This document shows positions 1 to 5,733 of a DNA stretch of 5,733 nucleotides, piece by piece. Each line of letters begins with the position of its first letter. Within the stretch, counting starts at the first letter, position 1. The notes under the pieces were generated by a model, which searched no databases, was not told where the DNA came from, and worked only from the letters and a program-made list of their open reading frames with translations. The position numbers were made by a program, and so were the translations under genes. Source of the DNA: Propionibacteriaceae bacterium (GTDB lineage Bacteria > Actinomycetota > Actinomycetes > Propionibacteriales > Propionibacteriaceae); NCBI GenBank assembly GCA_003153855.1, contig PMBM01000044.1, positions 1-5,733 of the forward strand. Direction: 5' to 3'.

Positions 1-2
1 TC

Positions 3-50
3 GCAAGCGGCAACTACTGGGACAACAACCTCACCCCAGTGAGCGTCTAG
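3..50 (+). CDS. C-terminal end of a probable beta-helix protein (partial, 5' end outside window)
   Basis: The reading frame starting at base 3 gives ASGNYWDNNLTPVSV and then TAG at 48-50. Thirteen of its 15 sense codons end in G or C, as expected for a real gene here, while the other two plus-strand frames give an early TGA or an arginine/serine-rich shadow. The Gly-Asn-Tyr-Trp-Asp-Asn-Asn pattern resembles the Asn/Gly-rich turns of right-handed parallel beta-helix proteins (pectate-lyase-like enzymes and surface proteins), which are common in exopolysaccharide loci as lyases or hydrolases. That family call is inference from 15 residues. The gene converges on the glycosyltransferase with only 5 bp between stop codons, so its transcript must end inside the neighbour, where a strong hairpin lies at 92-138. 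Confidence 0.45.
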   Translation, partial: ASGNYWDNNLTPVSV

Positions 51-55
51 ACGAC

Positions 56-943
56 TCAGCGGGGCAGCAACGACTGACTGCAGCCCAGTTCCGAGGGTCT
101 CGTGCGCGGGAAGAGCAACCCGCGTACCGAGGCCCTCGACTGCTTCTGTCCCCGTGCGATCCAGCTCAGTTCGGACAGCACGTTCAGGGCTAGGTAGGTG
201 TATCCCGCGGGCTTCGAGTGCCGCCGCGCGTAGAGGCGCACCCGATTGACGACCTGCATGACGTGAGTGGCGTCGTTGCGCCCGGAGCCGCCCCCGTGAT
301 GCATCACCACGGCGTCAGGGACGAACCTCGTACGCCACCCGGCGTCGCGCGCGCGAAGGCAGAAGTCCGTCTCCTCCGAGTACAGGAAGAACGACTCGTC
401 CCACTCGCCGATTGCTTCGTAGCACTCTCGGCTGAACATCACAGCAGCGCCGAGTGCCCAGTCTGCGTCCCGCGGTGCGGAGTACTCCGCATCGCCCTTG
501 ACGTACTCGCTCAGCAGCGGGAGGCCGGTCCAGTTCAACCCGACGGCTCGGAGAAGGGACTGTTCGCGGCGCAGAGAGTCCTGGCGACGACCGTCGCTGT
601 CCAGGACGAGGGGGACGGAAAGGCCAACCTGTGGTTCCGCCAAGGCTGCCGCCAGCGCGCCGACCACTCCCGGATGCACGACCAGGTCCGGGTTGAGGAT
701 GAGGTAGGCGTCGGCGTCGGGGGCAGCGCGCACGCCGCGGTTCACTCCCCCGGCATAGCCGACGTTCGTGGAGCGGATCACGTGGACGCCGACATGGCTC
801 TCGACGATCCGCACGGTCTCGTCGCTCGAACCGTTGTCGACCACGACAATCTGGTCAGCACCGCATTCCGCGAGGGAATCGAGCAGATCACCGACGCAAT
901 CCTGGCTGTTGTACGTGACGACGACGATCGCGACGGCGGTCAT
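56..943 (-). CDS. Family 2 glycosyltransferase (rhamnosyltransferase-like)
   Basis: This 295-residue cytoplasmic or membrane-associated GT-A enzyme probably transfers a sugar from a nucleotide donor to the lipid-linked repeat unit. The N-terminal nucleotide-binding part shows VVVTYNS (7-13) and VVDNGSSD (34-41). NVGYAGGVNRG (60-70) and LILNPD (81-86), whose Asp86 stands in the DxD-like metal/donor site, follow. The acceptor/catalytic half has WALGAAVMFSRE (162-173) and EETDFCLRARDAGW (190-203), the ExDxxxR-type motif of WbbL-like rhamnosyltransferases; HHGGGS is at 215-220. Length is normal for the group. Donor and acceptor sugars cannot be told from sequence, so no symbol is given. It is the last gene of the minus-strand operon, 84 bp after the flippase. 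No Shine-Dalgarno is visible before the ATG at 943, but the conserved N-terminus fixes the start well. The C-terminal codons from about residue 269 also form a strong hairpin. Confidence 0.92.
   Translation of the reverse strand: MTAVAIVVVTYNSQDCVGDLLDSLAECGADQIVVVDNGSSDETVRIVESHVGVHVIRSTNVGYAGGVNRGVRAAPDADAYLILNPDLVVHPGVVGALAAALAEPQVGLSVPLVLDSDGRRQDSLRREQSLLRAVGLNWTGLPLLSEYVKGDAEYSAPRDADWALGAAVMFSRECYEAIGEWDESFFLYSEETDFCLRARDAGWRTRFVPDAVVMHHGGGSGRNDATHVMQVVNRVRLYARRHSKPAGYTYLALNVLSELSWIARGQKQSRASVRGLLFPRTRPSELGCSQSLLPR
92..138 (+). terminator. Strong hairpin, probable terminator of the upstream plus-strand gene
   Basis: Bases 92-110 pair with 119-138 around an 8-base loop (AAGAGCAA, 111-118). 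By hand count there are 19 pairs with a single bulged C at 128. As plus-strand RNA, 17 pairs are Watson-Crick and two are G-U wobbles (98 with 132, 104 with 125). As minus-strand RNA those two become A-C and C-A mismatches, so the fold favours the plus-strand transcript. It begins 42 bp after the stop at 50 and lies inside the glycosyltransferase gene (about residues 269-284). There is no clear U-tract after it, only CTGCTTCTGTCC. This is compatible with the U-poor hairpin terminators proposed for high-GC actinomycetes, but it leaves the function inferred. It may also stop opposing transcription. Confidence 0.5.
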
Positions 944-1027
944 ACCGTCACGATACCGGGAGGGTGCTGGCGCCGATAGCGCGGAAAGGTGGACCGAGGA
1001 GCTGGCACGGCCACGTCGCCGAGCCCG

Positions 1028-2488
1028 TCAAGGCTCCACCACGCTGTCCCGCCCATGCCACAGCTTCATCAACATCTGTCGCCGAGGAAGCAGGAGCGCT
1101 GCGAGTACACCCAGAGCCAAGACTCCACTGATCAGGCAGGCCAGCAGGACGTTGCTCACTGCTGACGATGTCCACCAGACGGCCGCCCCCAGCCCCAGGC
1201 TTGCGCCCAGCGGCAGGCCCACGGCCTTCGCGAGAGCGCCGATGCGGATGCCTGAGCGGTGCAGGACACCCGCGTACAGCGGCAGGACCACGACCAGCGA
1301 GACCACGAACTGCGCAGCCGCGACTCCTGGCATTCCGAAGTAGTGGGCGCTCACAAGGAGCGCAGGAACGCTCATGAGGAACCAGCACAGCTGGATCAGG
1401 AGCACCGCCTTCGAGCGTCCCAGGACGACCAGGTAGTCGTACGCGAGCTCGAACCAGATCCTCAGCGCGGCCTGCCCGGCGAGCCATGCCAGAGCGGCGG
1501 CAGCCGGCAGCCACGCCGTTCCGTAGATGAACCCCACGATGGGTCGCGACGCACCCGAGATCAACGCGCATGTCGGAAGGGCGACAGCGGAGAGTACGCC
1601 GACGACTCCAGCCATCGCCGCGGACATCTTGAGCGGGTCCCCCTGAAGCCGCGCGAATGTCGCCGGAGCAACAGACCTGAGGGGTTGCGAGAATATGGCG
1701 ACAGGCCAGCTGGCCAAGTTGAAGGCGAGTAGGTAGAACCCCAGAGCGTGGGATCCCAACCTCGAACCGGTGACCACCTGATCCGCGTAGCCCGACGCGA
1801 AGAGGACCGCGCTCGAAGCGGCCAAGGGGAGCCCGAAACTGAACAGGTGCCGCGCGACCCGCCGGTCCCACCCGAACCTGTAGGGGATCGGCGACCATCG
1901 CAGGAACAACACCGCCGCGGCAAGACTGCCCCCAATCCTGCCGATGGCCAGGCTCATCGCACCCAGCCCCGCCAGAGCACAGACCAGCGAAAGGATCGCA
2001 CCTAGCCAGGAGCTGACTTGGTCGATGATCATCCGCTCCTTCTGCATGAAGCGTCGTTGCAAGACGGCCGCCGGACTCGCCACGATCCCGCTGATGAGGA
2101 TGGAGATGGCCATGACCTGCACCACGGGTGTCGCACGCACGTCACCGAGTGCTGTCGAGATCCACGGAGCCGTCACGACCAGCAGGCCAGTGAGAAGGGC
2201 ACTGGCCGCGACAGAGATGGCGTTGACGGTGGGGGCAATTGCATCCGGCTCCTCCCTCCAACGGACGATCGCAAGGCTCACACCGAGCTCGTTGAAGCTG
2301 AGGACAGCGACCAGGCTGACCATTGCTACTGCGAAGACCCCGAACTCGTTCGGTCCCAGCACGCGAGCCAGGACGATCCCGATCGCCAGAGGGCCGAACC
2401 GGGAGACGACAGTGTTGAGAATGCTCCAGACGAACGCACGGGAGGCCTGTCTGGCAAGCGTCGGGGGTACGGGCGGCGGCTCACTCAC
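1028..2488 (-). CDS. Wzx-type polysaccharide flippase (MOP superfamily, WzxC-like)
   Basis: This integral membrane protein (486 residues from the chosen start) is a probable flippase for the lipid-linked repeat unit. It has the hydrophobic pattern of the 12-14-helix MOP polysaccharide transporters. The family pattern includes an N-terminal RQASRAFVWSILNTVVSRFG (13-32), IGIVLARVLGPNEFGVFAVA (36-55) and AVLQRRFMQKERM (141-153). It also has DQVVTGSRLGSHALGFYLLA (236-255), typical of the RfbX/WzxC group. A longer frame opens at a GTG at 2557, giving 509 residues. I prefer the GTG at 2488 because the extra 23 codons have only about 57% G/C third positions against about 76% in the next 34, and the MOP homology starts after 2488. 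Neither start has a good ribosome site (CAGG eight bases before 2488 is weak). It follows the polymerase gene by 87 bp (18 bp with the longer start). Substrate is unknown. Confidence 0.9.
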   Translation of the reverse strand: MSEPPPVPPTLARQASRAFVWSILNTVVSRFGPLAIGIVLARVLGPNEFGVFAVAMVSLVAVLSFNELGVSLAIVRWREEPDAIAPTVNAISVAASALLTGLLVVTAPWISTALGDVRATPVVQVMAISILISGIVASPAAVLQRRFMQKERMIIDQVSSWLGAILSLVCALAGLGAMSLAIGRIGGSLAAAVLFLRWSPIPYRFGWDRRVARHLFSFGLPLAASSAVLFASGYADQVVTGSRLGSHALGFYLLAFNLASWPVAIFSQPLRSVAPATFARLQGDPLKMSAAMAGVVGVLSAVALPTCALISGASRPIVGFIYGTAWLPAAAALAWLAGQAALRIWFELAYDYLVVLGRSKAVLLIQLCWFLMSVPALLVSAHYFGMPGVAAAQFVVSLVVVLPLYAGVLHRSGIRIGALAKAVGLPLGASLGLGAAVWWTSSAVSNVLLACLISGVLALGVLAALLLPRRQMLMKLWHGRDSVVEP

Positions 2489-2575
2489 GGCAACCTGCAC
2501 AAGCAGACCACACGAGACCGACCGTCTCCGTGCAATGGCTGATGGGCACCGATCCACCGATGAGGCTGCGCTGGG

Positions 2576-3949
2576 TCACGCCTGATCAACTCCCCGTTGA
2601 TGAGACCACGAATGGCCGTCTGCGTCAGCGGTCGTCGACAGCCGGCAGAACGCTCCTGCTAGTCCGAGCAACACGAACCAGATGGTCGGCATCATGGGGA
2701 ACCCGAAACCGTCGAAGAAGGCAAGCCCCACGCCGCCGACGACGCACGAGGCGAGGAGGCCCGCCCCCAGCAGTCGCTGCGGTGACCCGGCCGCACTCCT
2801 CCTAATCACCCGTGCGACTCCGATCACCGGCACAACCCAGAGCACCACCATCGCGATGAACCCCACCGTGCCGGTCTCGACCAGACCCACCAGATACTGG
2901 TTGTCGAATATCCGGTAGCGCGGAAGGAATGTCCCAAAGCCTCTCCCGATGATCGGCGCGTGGCTGAAATAGTCCGCGGCCACGGCGAAGCTGTCGACTC
3001 GCGACGCGATGCTGGAGTCGGCGGTGGCCACGCCACCGAACAGGCTGCTGACCGCACCCACCATTCCGGGGACGGCGACGAAGACGAAGATGGCGACGGC
3101 AATTCCCGCAGCCCCCCCGATCAACCGTTGGAGGCCGGTCAGCGCGGGCCACAGGAGGACGACACCGACGAAGAGTCCGATGATGGTCGACCGCGACGAC
3201 GACACGGACGCGGCGAGCAGGGTCGCCGCGGCAGGCAGCCACGCGAGCCATCGCACGATCCCCTTGCGCCGGCCGAGAAGGCCGAAGACGACAGCCAGCG
3301 GGAGAAGCATCGTGATGACGGAGCCGAACTCAATCGGGTGGATGGCCGTGGCGAACGGCCGGGCGAACCCGTCCCTTTGGACCACGGCATAGATGGGCGT
3401 ATTGACCACCAGCCCTGGGATGGACACCTGGTCGACCAATGCCATCCCGGTGAGGAACTGGAAGAGCCCGAAGGCGGCGAAAACGCCTCCGGCGATCACC
3501 AGGCGAGAGAGAAGAACGCGGAGGCGCTCGAAGCTGGTCACGCCGTCCGATGCGAGGAGCAGACCGCCGAGCCAGCTGGCGAGGGTGAGGAGGGCGAGCA
3601 CGGAAAGATTGAGCTCGTCCGCCGCTGTGGGCCTGATCTCGGCGACCACGTGCGACGCGAGGACGACCGCTCCGAAGACGATGGCGACAGCGTCCACTGA
3701 TGCCGACACCTCGGGACGTGTCCGGCGGAGCCGGTGCCAGAGCCAGTACACAGCCAGGAGCAGCCCGTACAACGTGGCAGGCGACCCGGCGCCACCGAGC
3801 GCCCCCACGACGAACTGAGAGGGCATGCCGAGACGCACCACGATGAGGATCGTCAGGAGCGTCACGGCGTCGGCGCCCTGGACCTGACCGCGCCTCGGCG
3901 GCGGGCCCAGGAGGTCGTCAGTTTCTCGCGTCGATCGGCGCGTCCGCAT
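2576..3949 (-). CDS. Wzy-type polysaccharide polymerase / O-antigen ligase family protein
   Basis: This 457-residue multi-spanning membrane protein of the O-antigen ligase/polymerase superfamily (Wzy_C domain) is expected to join flipped repeat units on the outer face of the membrane. After a hydrophilic N-terminus (1-28) come about ten or more hydrophobic segments. Family marks are RPFATAIHPIEFGS (197-210), SVSSSRSTIIG (248-258), then an external loop with RVDSF (317-321). The signature IIGRGFGTFLPRYRIFDNQY (333-352) leads straight into LVGLVETGTVGF (353-364), the classic G-x-G ... DNxYL ... ETG pattern. Polymerase is favoured over ligase because flippase and chain-length genes are adjacent and the host appears to be a Gram-positive actinomycete; this is inference. 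The ATG at 3949 lies inside the preceding gene (32-base overlap) and has GGAAGGG seven bases upstream, supporting translational coupling. Confidence 0.9.
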   Translation of the reverse strand: MRTRRSTRETDDLLGPPPRRGQVQGADAVTLLTILIVVRLGMPSQFVVGALGGAGSPATLYGLLLAVYWLWHRLRRTRPEVSASVDAVAIVFGAVVLASHVVAEIRPTAADELNLSVLALLTLASWLGGLLLASDGVTSFERLRVLLSRLVIAGGVFAAFGLFQFLTGMALVDQVSIPGLVVNTPIYAVVQRDGFARPFATAIHPIEFGSVITMLLPLAVVFGLLGRRKGIVRWLAWLPAAATLLAASVSSSRSTIIGLFVGVVLLWPALTGLQRLIGGAAGIAVAIFVFVAVPGMVGAVSSLFGGVATADSSIASRVDSFAVAADYFSHAPIIGRGFGTFLPRYRIFDNQYLVGLVETGTVGFIAMVVLWVVPVIGVARVIRRSAAGSPQRLLGAGLLASCVVGGVGLAFFDGFGFPMMPTIWFVLLGLAGAFCRLSTTADADGHSWSHQRGVDQA

Positions 3950-4754
3950 CCTCGGACCCTTCCCGTGGATTGAGGTCGTCGAGGTCGAGGTCGTCGAGGT
4001 CGTCCACAGGGTTGGAGGGGGATGCCTCCGAGGTCTCCAGGAGCGCCTCCGAGGTCTCCGGAAGGGCTTCCGAGGTCTCCGGAAGGGAGGGCTCGGACTC
4101 AGTCAAGCCTGAGTCATCTGGCTCGACACTCTCGATGTCGGACGCGGGTCGCCTGGGACGCCGGGAACGCCGCGCATCCCATATCGCAGCGGTCGCCAGA
4201 GTAAGCGCAAGACCCGCTGCGCCGGCGACGACGGCGGCGCGCAGCCTGTTCCGTCCGACTTCCTGCGCCTCGGTGTCGAGCGTCACCACCGTCGAGGTGA
4301 CTCTGTCCTTGGCGTCGACGCCAAGGACAGACTGCATCGCCTCCAAGCGGACGGGCGTTCGGGCCACCAGGATGTCGCGGATCTTCAGGGCTGTTTCCGG
4401 GGAACTGTCTTTCACGTCGATGACGAGGAGCGGGCTACTGGTCCCGGGATCGCTCCGGACCGTGTACGCGACATCCTTGCTGATGGCCTTGAGCTCCAGG
4501 CCGATCGCCTGGTCTGTGAGCATCACCCCCACGAGGTCGGCGGCCTGCTGAAGCCCGTCCAGACGCAGGTAGGGGTTGGCACTGGTGCCCGGGGGCGCGT
4601 TCTGCGGGGGCAGCATCAAGACCGTGGCCGTCGTCTCGTACGTGGGCTTGAAGAAGAGGTAGGCGGCCGCGCTCACCCCGGTGGTCAGCAGGATCCCGAC
4701 CAGCACCACCAACCATCGACGGCGCAGCGCACCGAAGAAGTCCCCCATGGGCAT
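3918..4754 (-). CDS. Wzz-like chain-length determinant (PCP) with acidic repetitive tail, no kinase domain
   Basis: This 278-residue polysaccharide co-polymerase-like membrane protein probably controls chain length or assists Wzy. Its layout is a short cytoplasmic start (LRRRW, 10-14), membrane helix 1 (about 15-35) and the Wzz entry sequence KPTYETTATVLMLPP (36-50). An extracytoplasmic domain with SANPYLRLDGLQQAADLVG (58-76) and SSPETALKIRD (117-127) follows, then helix 2 (about 172-191). A basic stretch RRSRRPRRP (195-203) marks the cytoplasmic side. The tail (204-278) is Ser/Glu/Asp-rich, with LPETSEA-type heptads (224-244) and an Asp/Leu run (250-261). It contains no tyrosine, so it does not resemble the phosphorylated tail of a tyrosine kinase partner, and no Walker motif is present. 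The ATG at 4754 has GGAAGGG eight bases upstream. The next in-frame ATG (4748) is too far from that site. It is the first gene of the minus-strand operon and its end overlaps the polymerase start. Confidence 0.85.
   Translation of the reverse strand: MPMGDFFGALRRRWLVVLVGILLTTGVSAAAYLFFKPTYETTATVLMLPPQNAPPGTSANPYLRLDGLQQAADLVGVMLTDQAIGLELKAISKDVAYTVRSDPGTSSPLLVIDVKDSSPETALKIRDILVARTPVRLEAMQSVLGVDAKDRVTSTVVTLDTEAQEVGRNRLRAAVVAGAAGLALTLATAAIWDARRSRRPRRPASDIESVEPDDSGLTESEPSLPETSEALPETSEALLETSEASPSNPVDDLDDLDLDDLNPREGSEDADAPIDARN
3972..4004. repeat. Short GAGGTCGTC tandem repeats encoding an Asp/Leu run
   Basis: GAGGTCGTC occurs at 3972-3980, 3987-3995 and 3996-4004, with a 6-base partial copy (GAGGTC) at 3981-3986. 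On the coding (minus) strand the array reads Asp-Asp-Leu-Asp-Asp-Leu-Asp-Leu-Asp-Asp-Leu near the end of the Wzz-like tail. All unit lengths are multiples of three, so gain or loss of a unit would keep the frame. Confidence 0.75.
4024..4086. repeat. Three tandem 21-bp repeats encoding LPETSEA-like heptads
   Basis: Units lie at 4024-4044, 4045-4065 and 4066-4086. They share the core TCCGAGGTCTCC and differ at only a few positions, the last two most alike. On the minus strand they encode Leu-(Pro/Leu)-Glu-Thr-Ser-Glu-Ala three times in the cytoplasmic tail of the Wzz-like protein. The near identity at DNA level suggests recent slippage or duplication. Confidence 0.85.
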
Positions 4755-4773
4755 GCACGACGCCCTTCCGCCG

Positions 4774-4795
4774 ATGACCGGTCAACTGTGGTCAT
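4774..4795. promoter_or_regulatory. GGTCA inverted/direct repeat cluster, candidate operator
   Basis: Bases 4775-4784 form the perfect palindrome TGACCGGTCA. A second GGTCA follows at 4790-4794, ten bases after the first, so ATGACC (4774-4779) and GGTCAT (4790-4795) also make an inverted repeat around a 10-base spacer. A one-turn spacing between like half-sites, in the divergent intergenic region next to a possible -10 element, is what an operator would look like. A further GGTCA sits at 4854-4858 beside the plus-strand start. No regulator is encoded in the window, so this is inference from sequence symmetry. Confidence 0.35.
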
Positions 4796-4822
4796 ACTAA
4801 CCGAGGCGCCTACTCTTAAACA
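4794..4822 (-). promoter_or_regulatory. Possible promoter of the minus-strand polysaccharide operon
   Basis: Read on the minus strand, TAGTAT (4794-4799) is a fair -10 element (4 of 6 to TATAAT). TGTTTA (4817-4822), 17 bases upstream, would be a poor -35. Transcription would start near 4787, leaving a leader of about 33 bases containing the GGAAGGG ribosome site of the Wzz-like gene. For the plus-strand unit the only -10-like sequence is TACTCT at 4811-4816, with no convincing -35. The 106-bp region 4755-4860 must hold both promoters, but these exact boxes are tentative. Confidence 0.3.
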
Positions 4823-4860
4823 GGGCGAGCGAGCGGGGAGCACTTCGTGAAGAGGTCAAG

Positions 4861-5649
4861 GTGACGGTCGAGCAACTTCTCGATTCGATGCTGACCAGGT
4901 GGCACGTGCTGCTCCTGGGTCTGCTGCTCACCGCGGTCATGTGCGTCGTCACCTGGCGGGCCCCGGGGGTCTACTGGGCCACGACCAAGGTGTATCTGCT
5001 GGTTCCCGCAACCTCCTCCCGGCCCAACCAGCTCGCCCCCGACGACTCCGTCGCCATACCGCTCGCCGGCCTGATCGCCACCGAGATCAACGACGGCGTT
5101 CCCCTCCGTAGAGCCACGAGCCCGGACGCGACGCTGGTCGACGAGGGGATCTACGACGGTTGGGCGGTGTTCATCCCCGATTCGGGCGGCCAATGGGCCC
5201 ACAACTTCACTGAGTCGTCGCTGATCGTTCAGGCCAGCGGTGCCACGCCAGAGGTCGTCCAGTCACGGATGAACGAGCTGTTCGATCGAATCGCTCGCCT
5301 AGTCGCCGCTCACGAGGACGCTGCTCAAGTCCCGTTGGGATCCCGGGTCGAGTTCGCCCTGTCCCCGTCCACAGTCGCCGTGCAATACTCCAACGGACAT
5401 CGCAGTCGAGCGCTCGTGGTCGTTGCGCTGTTGGGTTTCGGGCTGAGTGTGGCCGCATGCATTGTCGTCGACCGTGCCCTCATGGCACGTCGCCGGAGGG
5501 GGGATCAGGCCAATGACGGCATCGGTGATGCTCGTGTACGGGACACGGCCGGAGGCGATCAAGATGGCGCCGGTCGTGAAAGCGCTGGAGCGCCACCAGG
5601 CGTTGCGGCCGATCGTGGTGGTGACCGGACAGCATCGGGAGATGCTTGA
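4861..5649 (+). CDS. Second Wzz-like (PCP) membrane protein; 3' end uncertain
   Basis: This probable polysaccharide co-polymerase (262 residues as read) has no kinase domain. It has helix 1 (about 15-33) after a basic turn (TRW), then [19 protein letters not shown] (37-55), the Wzz-type first extracytoplasmic strand. An extracytoplasmic domain runs to about 180 with [15 protein letters not shown] (127-141). Helix 2 (about 183-203) is followed by MARRRRGD. It aligns in layout and residues with the divergent Wzz-like protein, so the two are probably paralogues. The GTG at 4861 has AAGAGG five bases upstream. The open frame runs 137 bases into the epimerase gene, and its last 44 codons have only about 41% G/C third positions (hand count 18 of 44), unlike the body. 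A one-base shift in the G6 run 5498-5503 would end the protein at TGA 5514-5516 in an ATGA overlap. The true C-terminus is therefore probably near residue 215. Confidence 0.8.
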   Translation: MTVEQLLDSMLTRWHVLLLGLLLTAVMCVVTWRAPGVYWATTKVYLLVPATSSRPNQLAPDDSVAIPLAGLIATEINDGVPLRRATSPDATLVDEGIYDGWAVFIPDSGGQWAHNFTESSLIVQASGATPEVVQSRMNELFDRIARLVAAHEDAAQVPLGSRVEFALSPSTVAVQYSNGHRSRALVVVALLGFGLSVAACIVVDRALMARRRRGDQANDGIGDARVRDTAGGDQDGAGRESAGAPPGVAADRGGDRTASGDA

Positions 5650-5733
5650 CCAGGTCAACCAGGTGTTCGGGATCGTCCCCGACCATGACCTCAACATCAT
5701 CTCTCCCGGGCAGTCACTGACCGAGATCACCGT
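5513..5733 (+). CDS. wecB: UDP-N-acetylglucosamine 2-epimerase, non-hydrolysing (partial, 3' end outside window)
   Basis: The first 73 codons of a WecB/MnaA-family cytoplasmic enzyme are present; the family is usually around 360-390 residues. It interconverts UDP-GlcNAc and UDP-ManNAc, feeding ManNAc-type sugars into the polysaccharide. The N-terminus carries the family signature [13 protein letters not shown] (10-22), where Arg12 and Lys17 match E. coli WecB Arg10 and Lys15 at the UDP site. [12 protein letters not shown] (37-48), then [11 protein letters not shown] (52-62) and [10 protein letters not shown] (64-73), follow the E. coli protein closely. The ATG at 5513 is preceded by GGAGGGGGG ending nine bases upstream. 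Forty of the first 46 codons end in G or C by hand count, showing this frame is the selected one in the overlap with the preceding gene. Position directly behind a Wzz-like gene suggests co-transcription and translational coupling. Confidence 0.95.
   Translation, partial: MTASVMLVYGTRPEAIKMAPVVKALERHQALRPIVVVTGQHREMLDQVNQVFGIVPDHDLNIISPGQSLTEIT

Noticed and set aside
935..949. Tiny GTG-ACG-GTA-TGA frame overlapping the glycosyltransferase start, as a coupling leader
   Set aside because: It has three sense codons with no ribosome site; chance occurrence is the simplest reading.
218..979. Long plus-strand open frame opposite the glycosyltransferase
   Set aside because: Its product is low-complexity (His/Val/Arg/Asp-rich) with no family pattern, while the minus strand encodes a clear glycosyltransferase with all motifs; it is an antisense shadow of GC-rich codons.
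948..1898. 316-residue minus-strand open frame overlapping the flippase in another phase
   Set aside because: Arg/Gly/Pro-rich out-of-frame translation covering the well-supported flippase gene; no membrane segments or motifs.
2489..2557. Extended N-terminus of the flippase from the GTG at 2557
   Set aside because: Third-position G/C is low, no ribosome site precedes it, and family similarity begins only after the GTG at 2488; kept as a possible alternative only.
2960..3700. 246-residue plus-strand open frame opposite the polymerase
   Set aside because: The translation is a Glu/Asp/Gly/Arg-rich string typical of the antisense of a hydrophobic membrane protein gene; no ribosome site or domain is seen.
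4024..4086. LPETS in the Wzz-like tail as a sortase LPxTG signal
   Set aside because: The fifth residue is Ser, not Gly, the motif is repeated, no hydrophobic segment follows it, and the tail lies after helix 2 on the cytoplasmic side.

Overview
The window is GC-rich, uses GTG as well as ATG starts, and has a strong G/C bias at third codon positions. This points to a high-GC actinomycete, although the sequence alone does not fix the genus. It carries part of a Wzx/Wzy-type exopolysaccharide (capsule or EPS) biosynthesis locus. No RNA gene, CRISPR array, insertion sequence or phage gene was seen.

Layout. Positions 3-50 (+) hold the last 15 codons of a gene entering from the left, with a residue pattern like the end of a right-handed beta-helix protein. 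Five bases later it meets, tail to tail, a four-gene minus-strand operon running from about 4754 down to 56: a Wzz-like chain-length regulator (polysaccharide co-polymerase, PCP), a Wzy/O-antigen-ligase-type polymerase, a Wzx-type flippase and a family 2 glycosyltransferase. A 106-bp divergent promoter region (4755-4860) separates this operon from a plus-strand unit. That unit contains a second Wzz-like protein (4861-5649) and the start of a non-hydrolysing UDP-GlcNAc 2-epimerase (5513 to the right edge, truncated).

How the genes fit together. The epimerase would supply UDP-ManNAc, and the glycosyltransferase would add a sugar to the undecaprenyl- or decaprenyl-linked repeat unit. Wzx would flip the unit, Wzy would polymerise it outside the membrane, and the two PCP proteins would set chain length or couple export. 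The initiating phosphoglycosyltransferase, an outward export component and a tyrosine kinase are not in the window; neither PCP carries a kinase domain.

Points worth a second look: the two PCPs look like divergently arranged paralogues. The end of the second PCP conflicts with the epimerase start in a way that a one-base change in a G6 run would resolve. The first PCP has a repetitive acidic cytoplasmic tail encoded by 21-bp tandem repeats. A very strong hairpin inside the end of the glycosyltransferase gene is best explained as the terminator of the opposing gene. The locus as a whole is a recognisable polysaccharide cluster, and I do not see a clearly new system.
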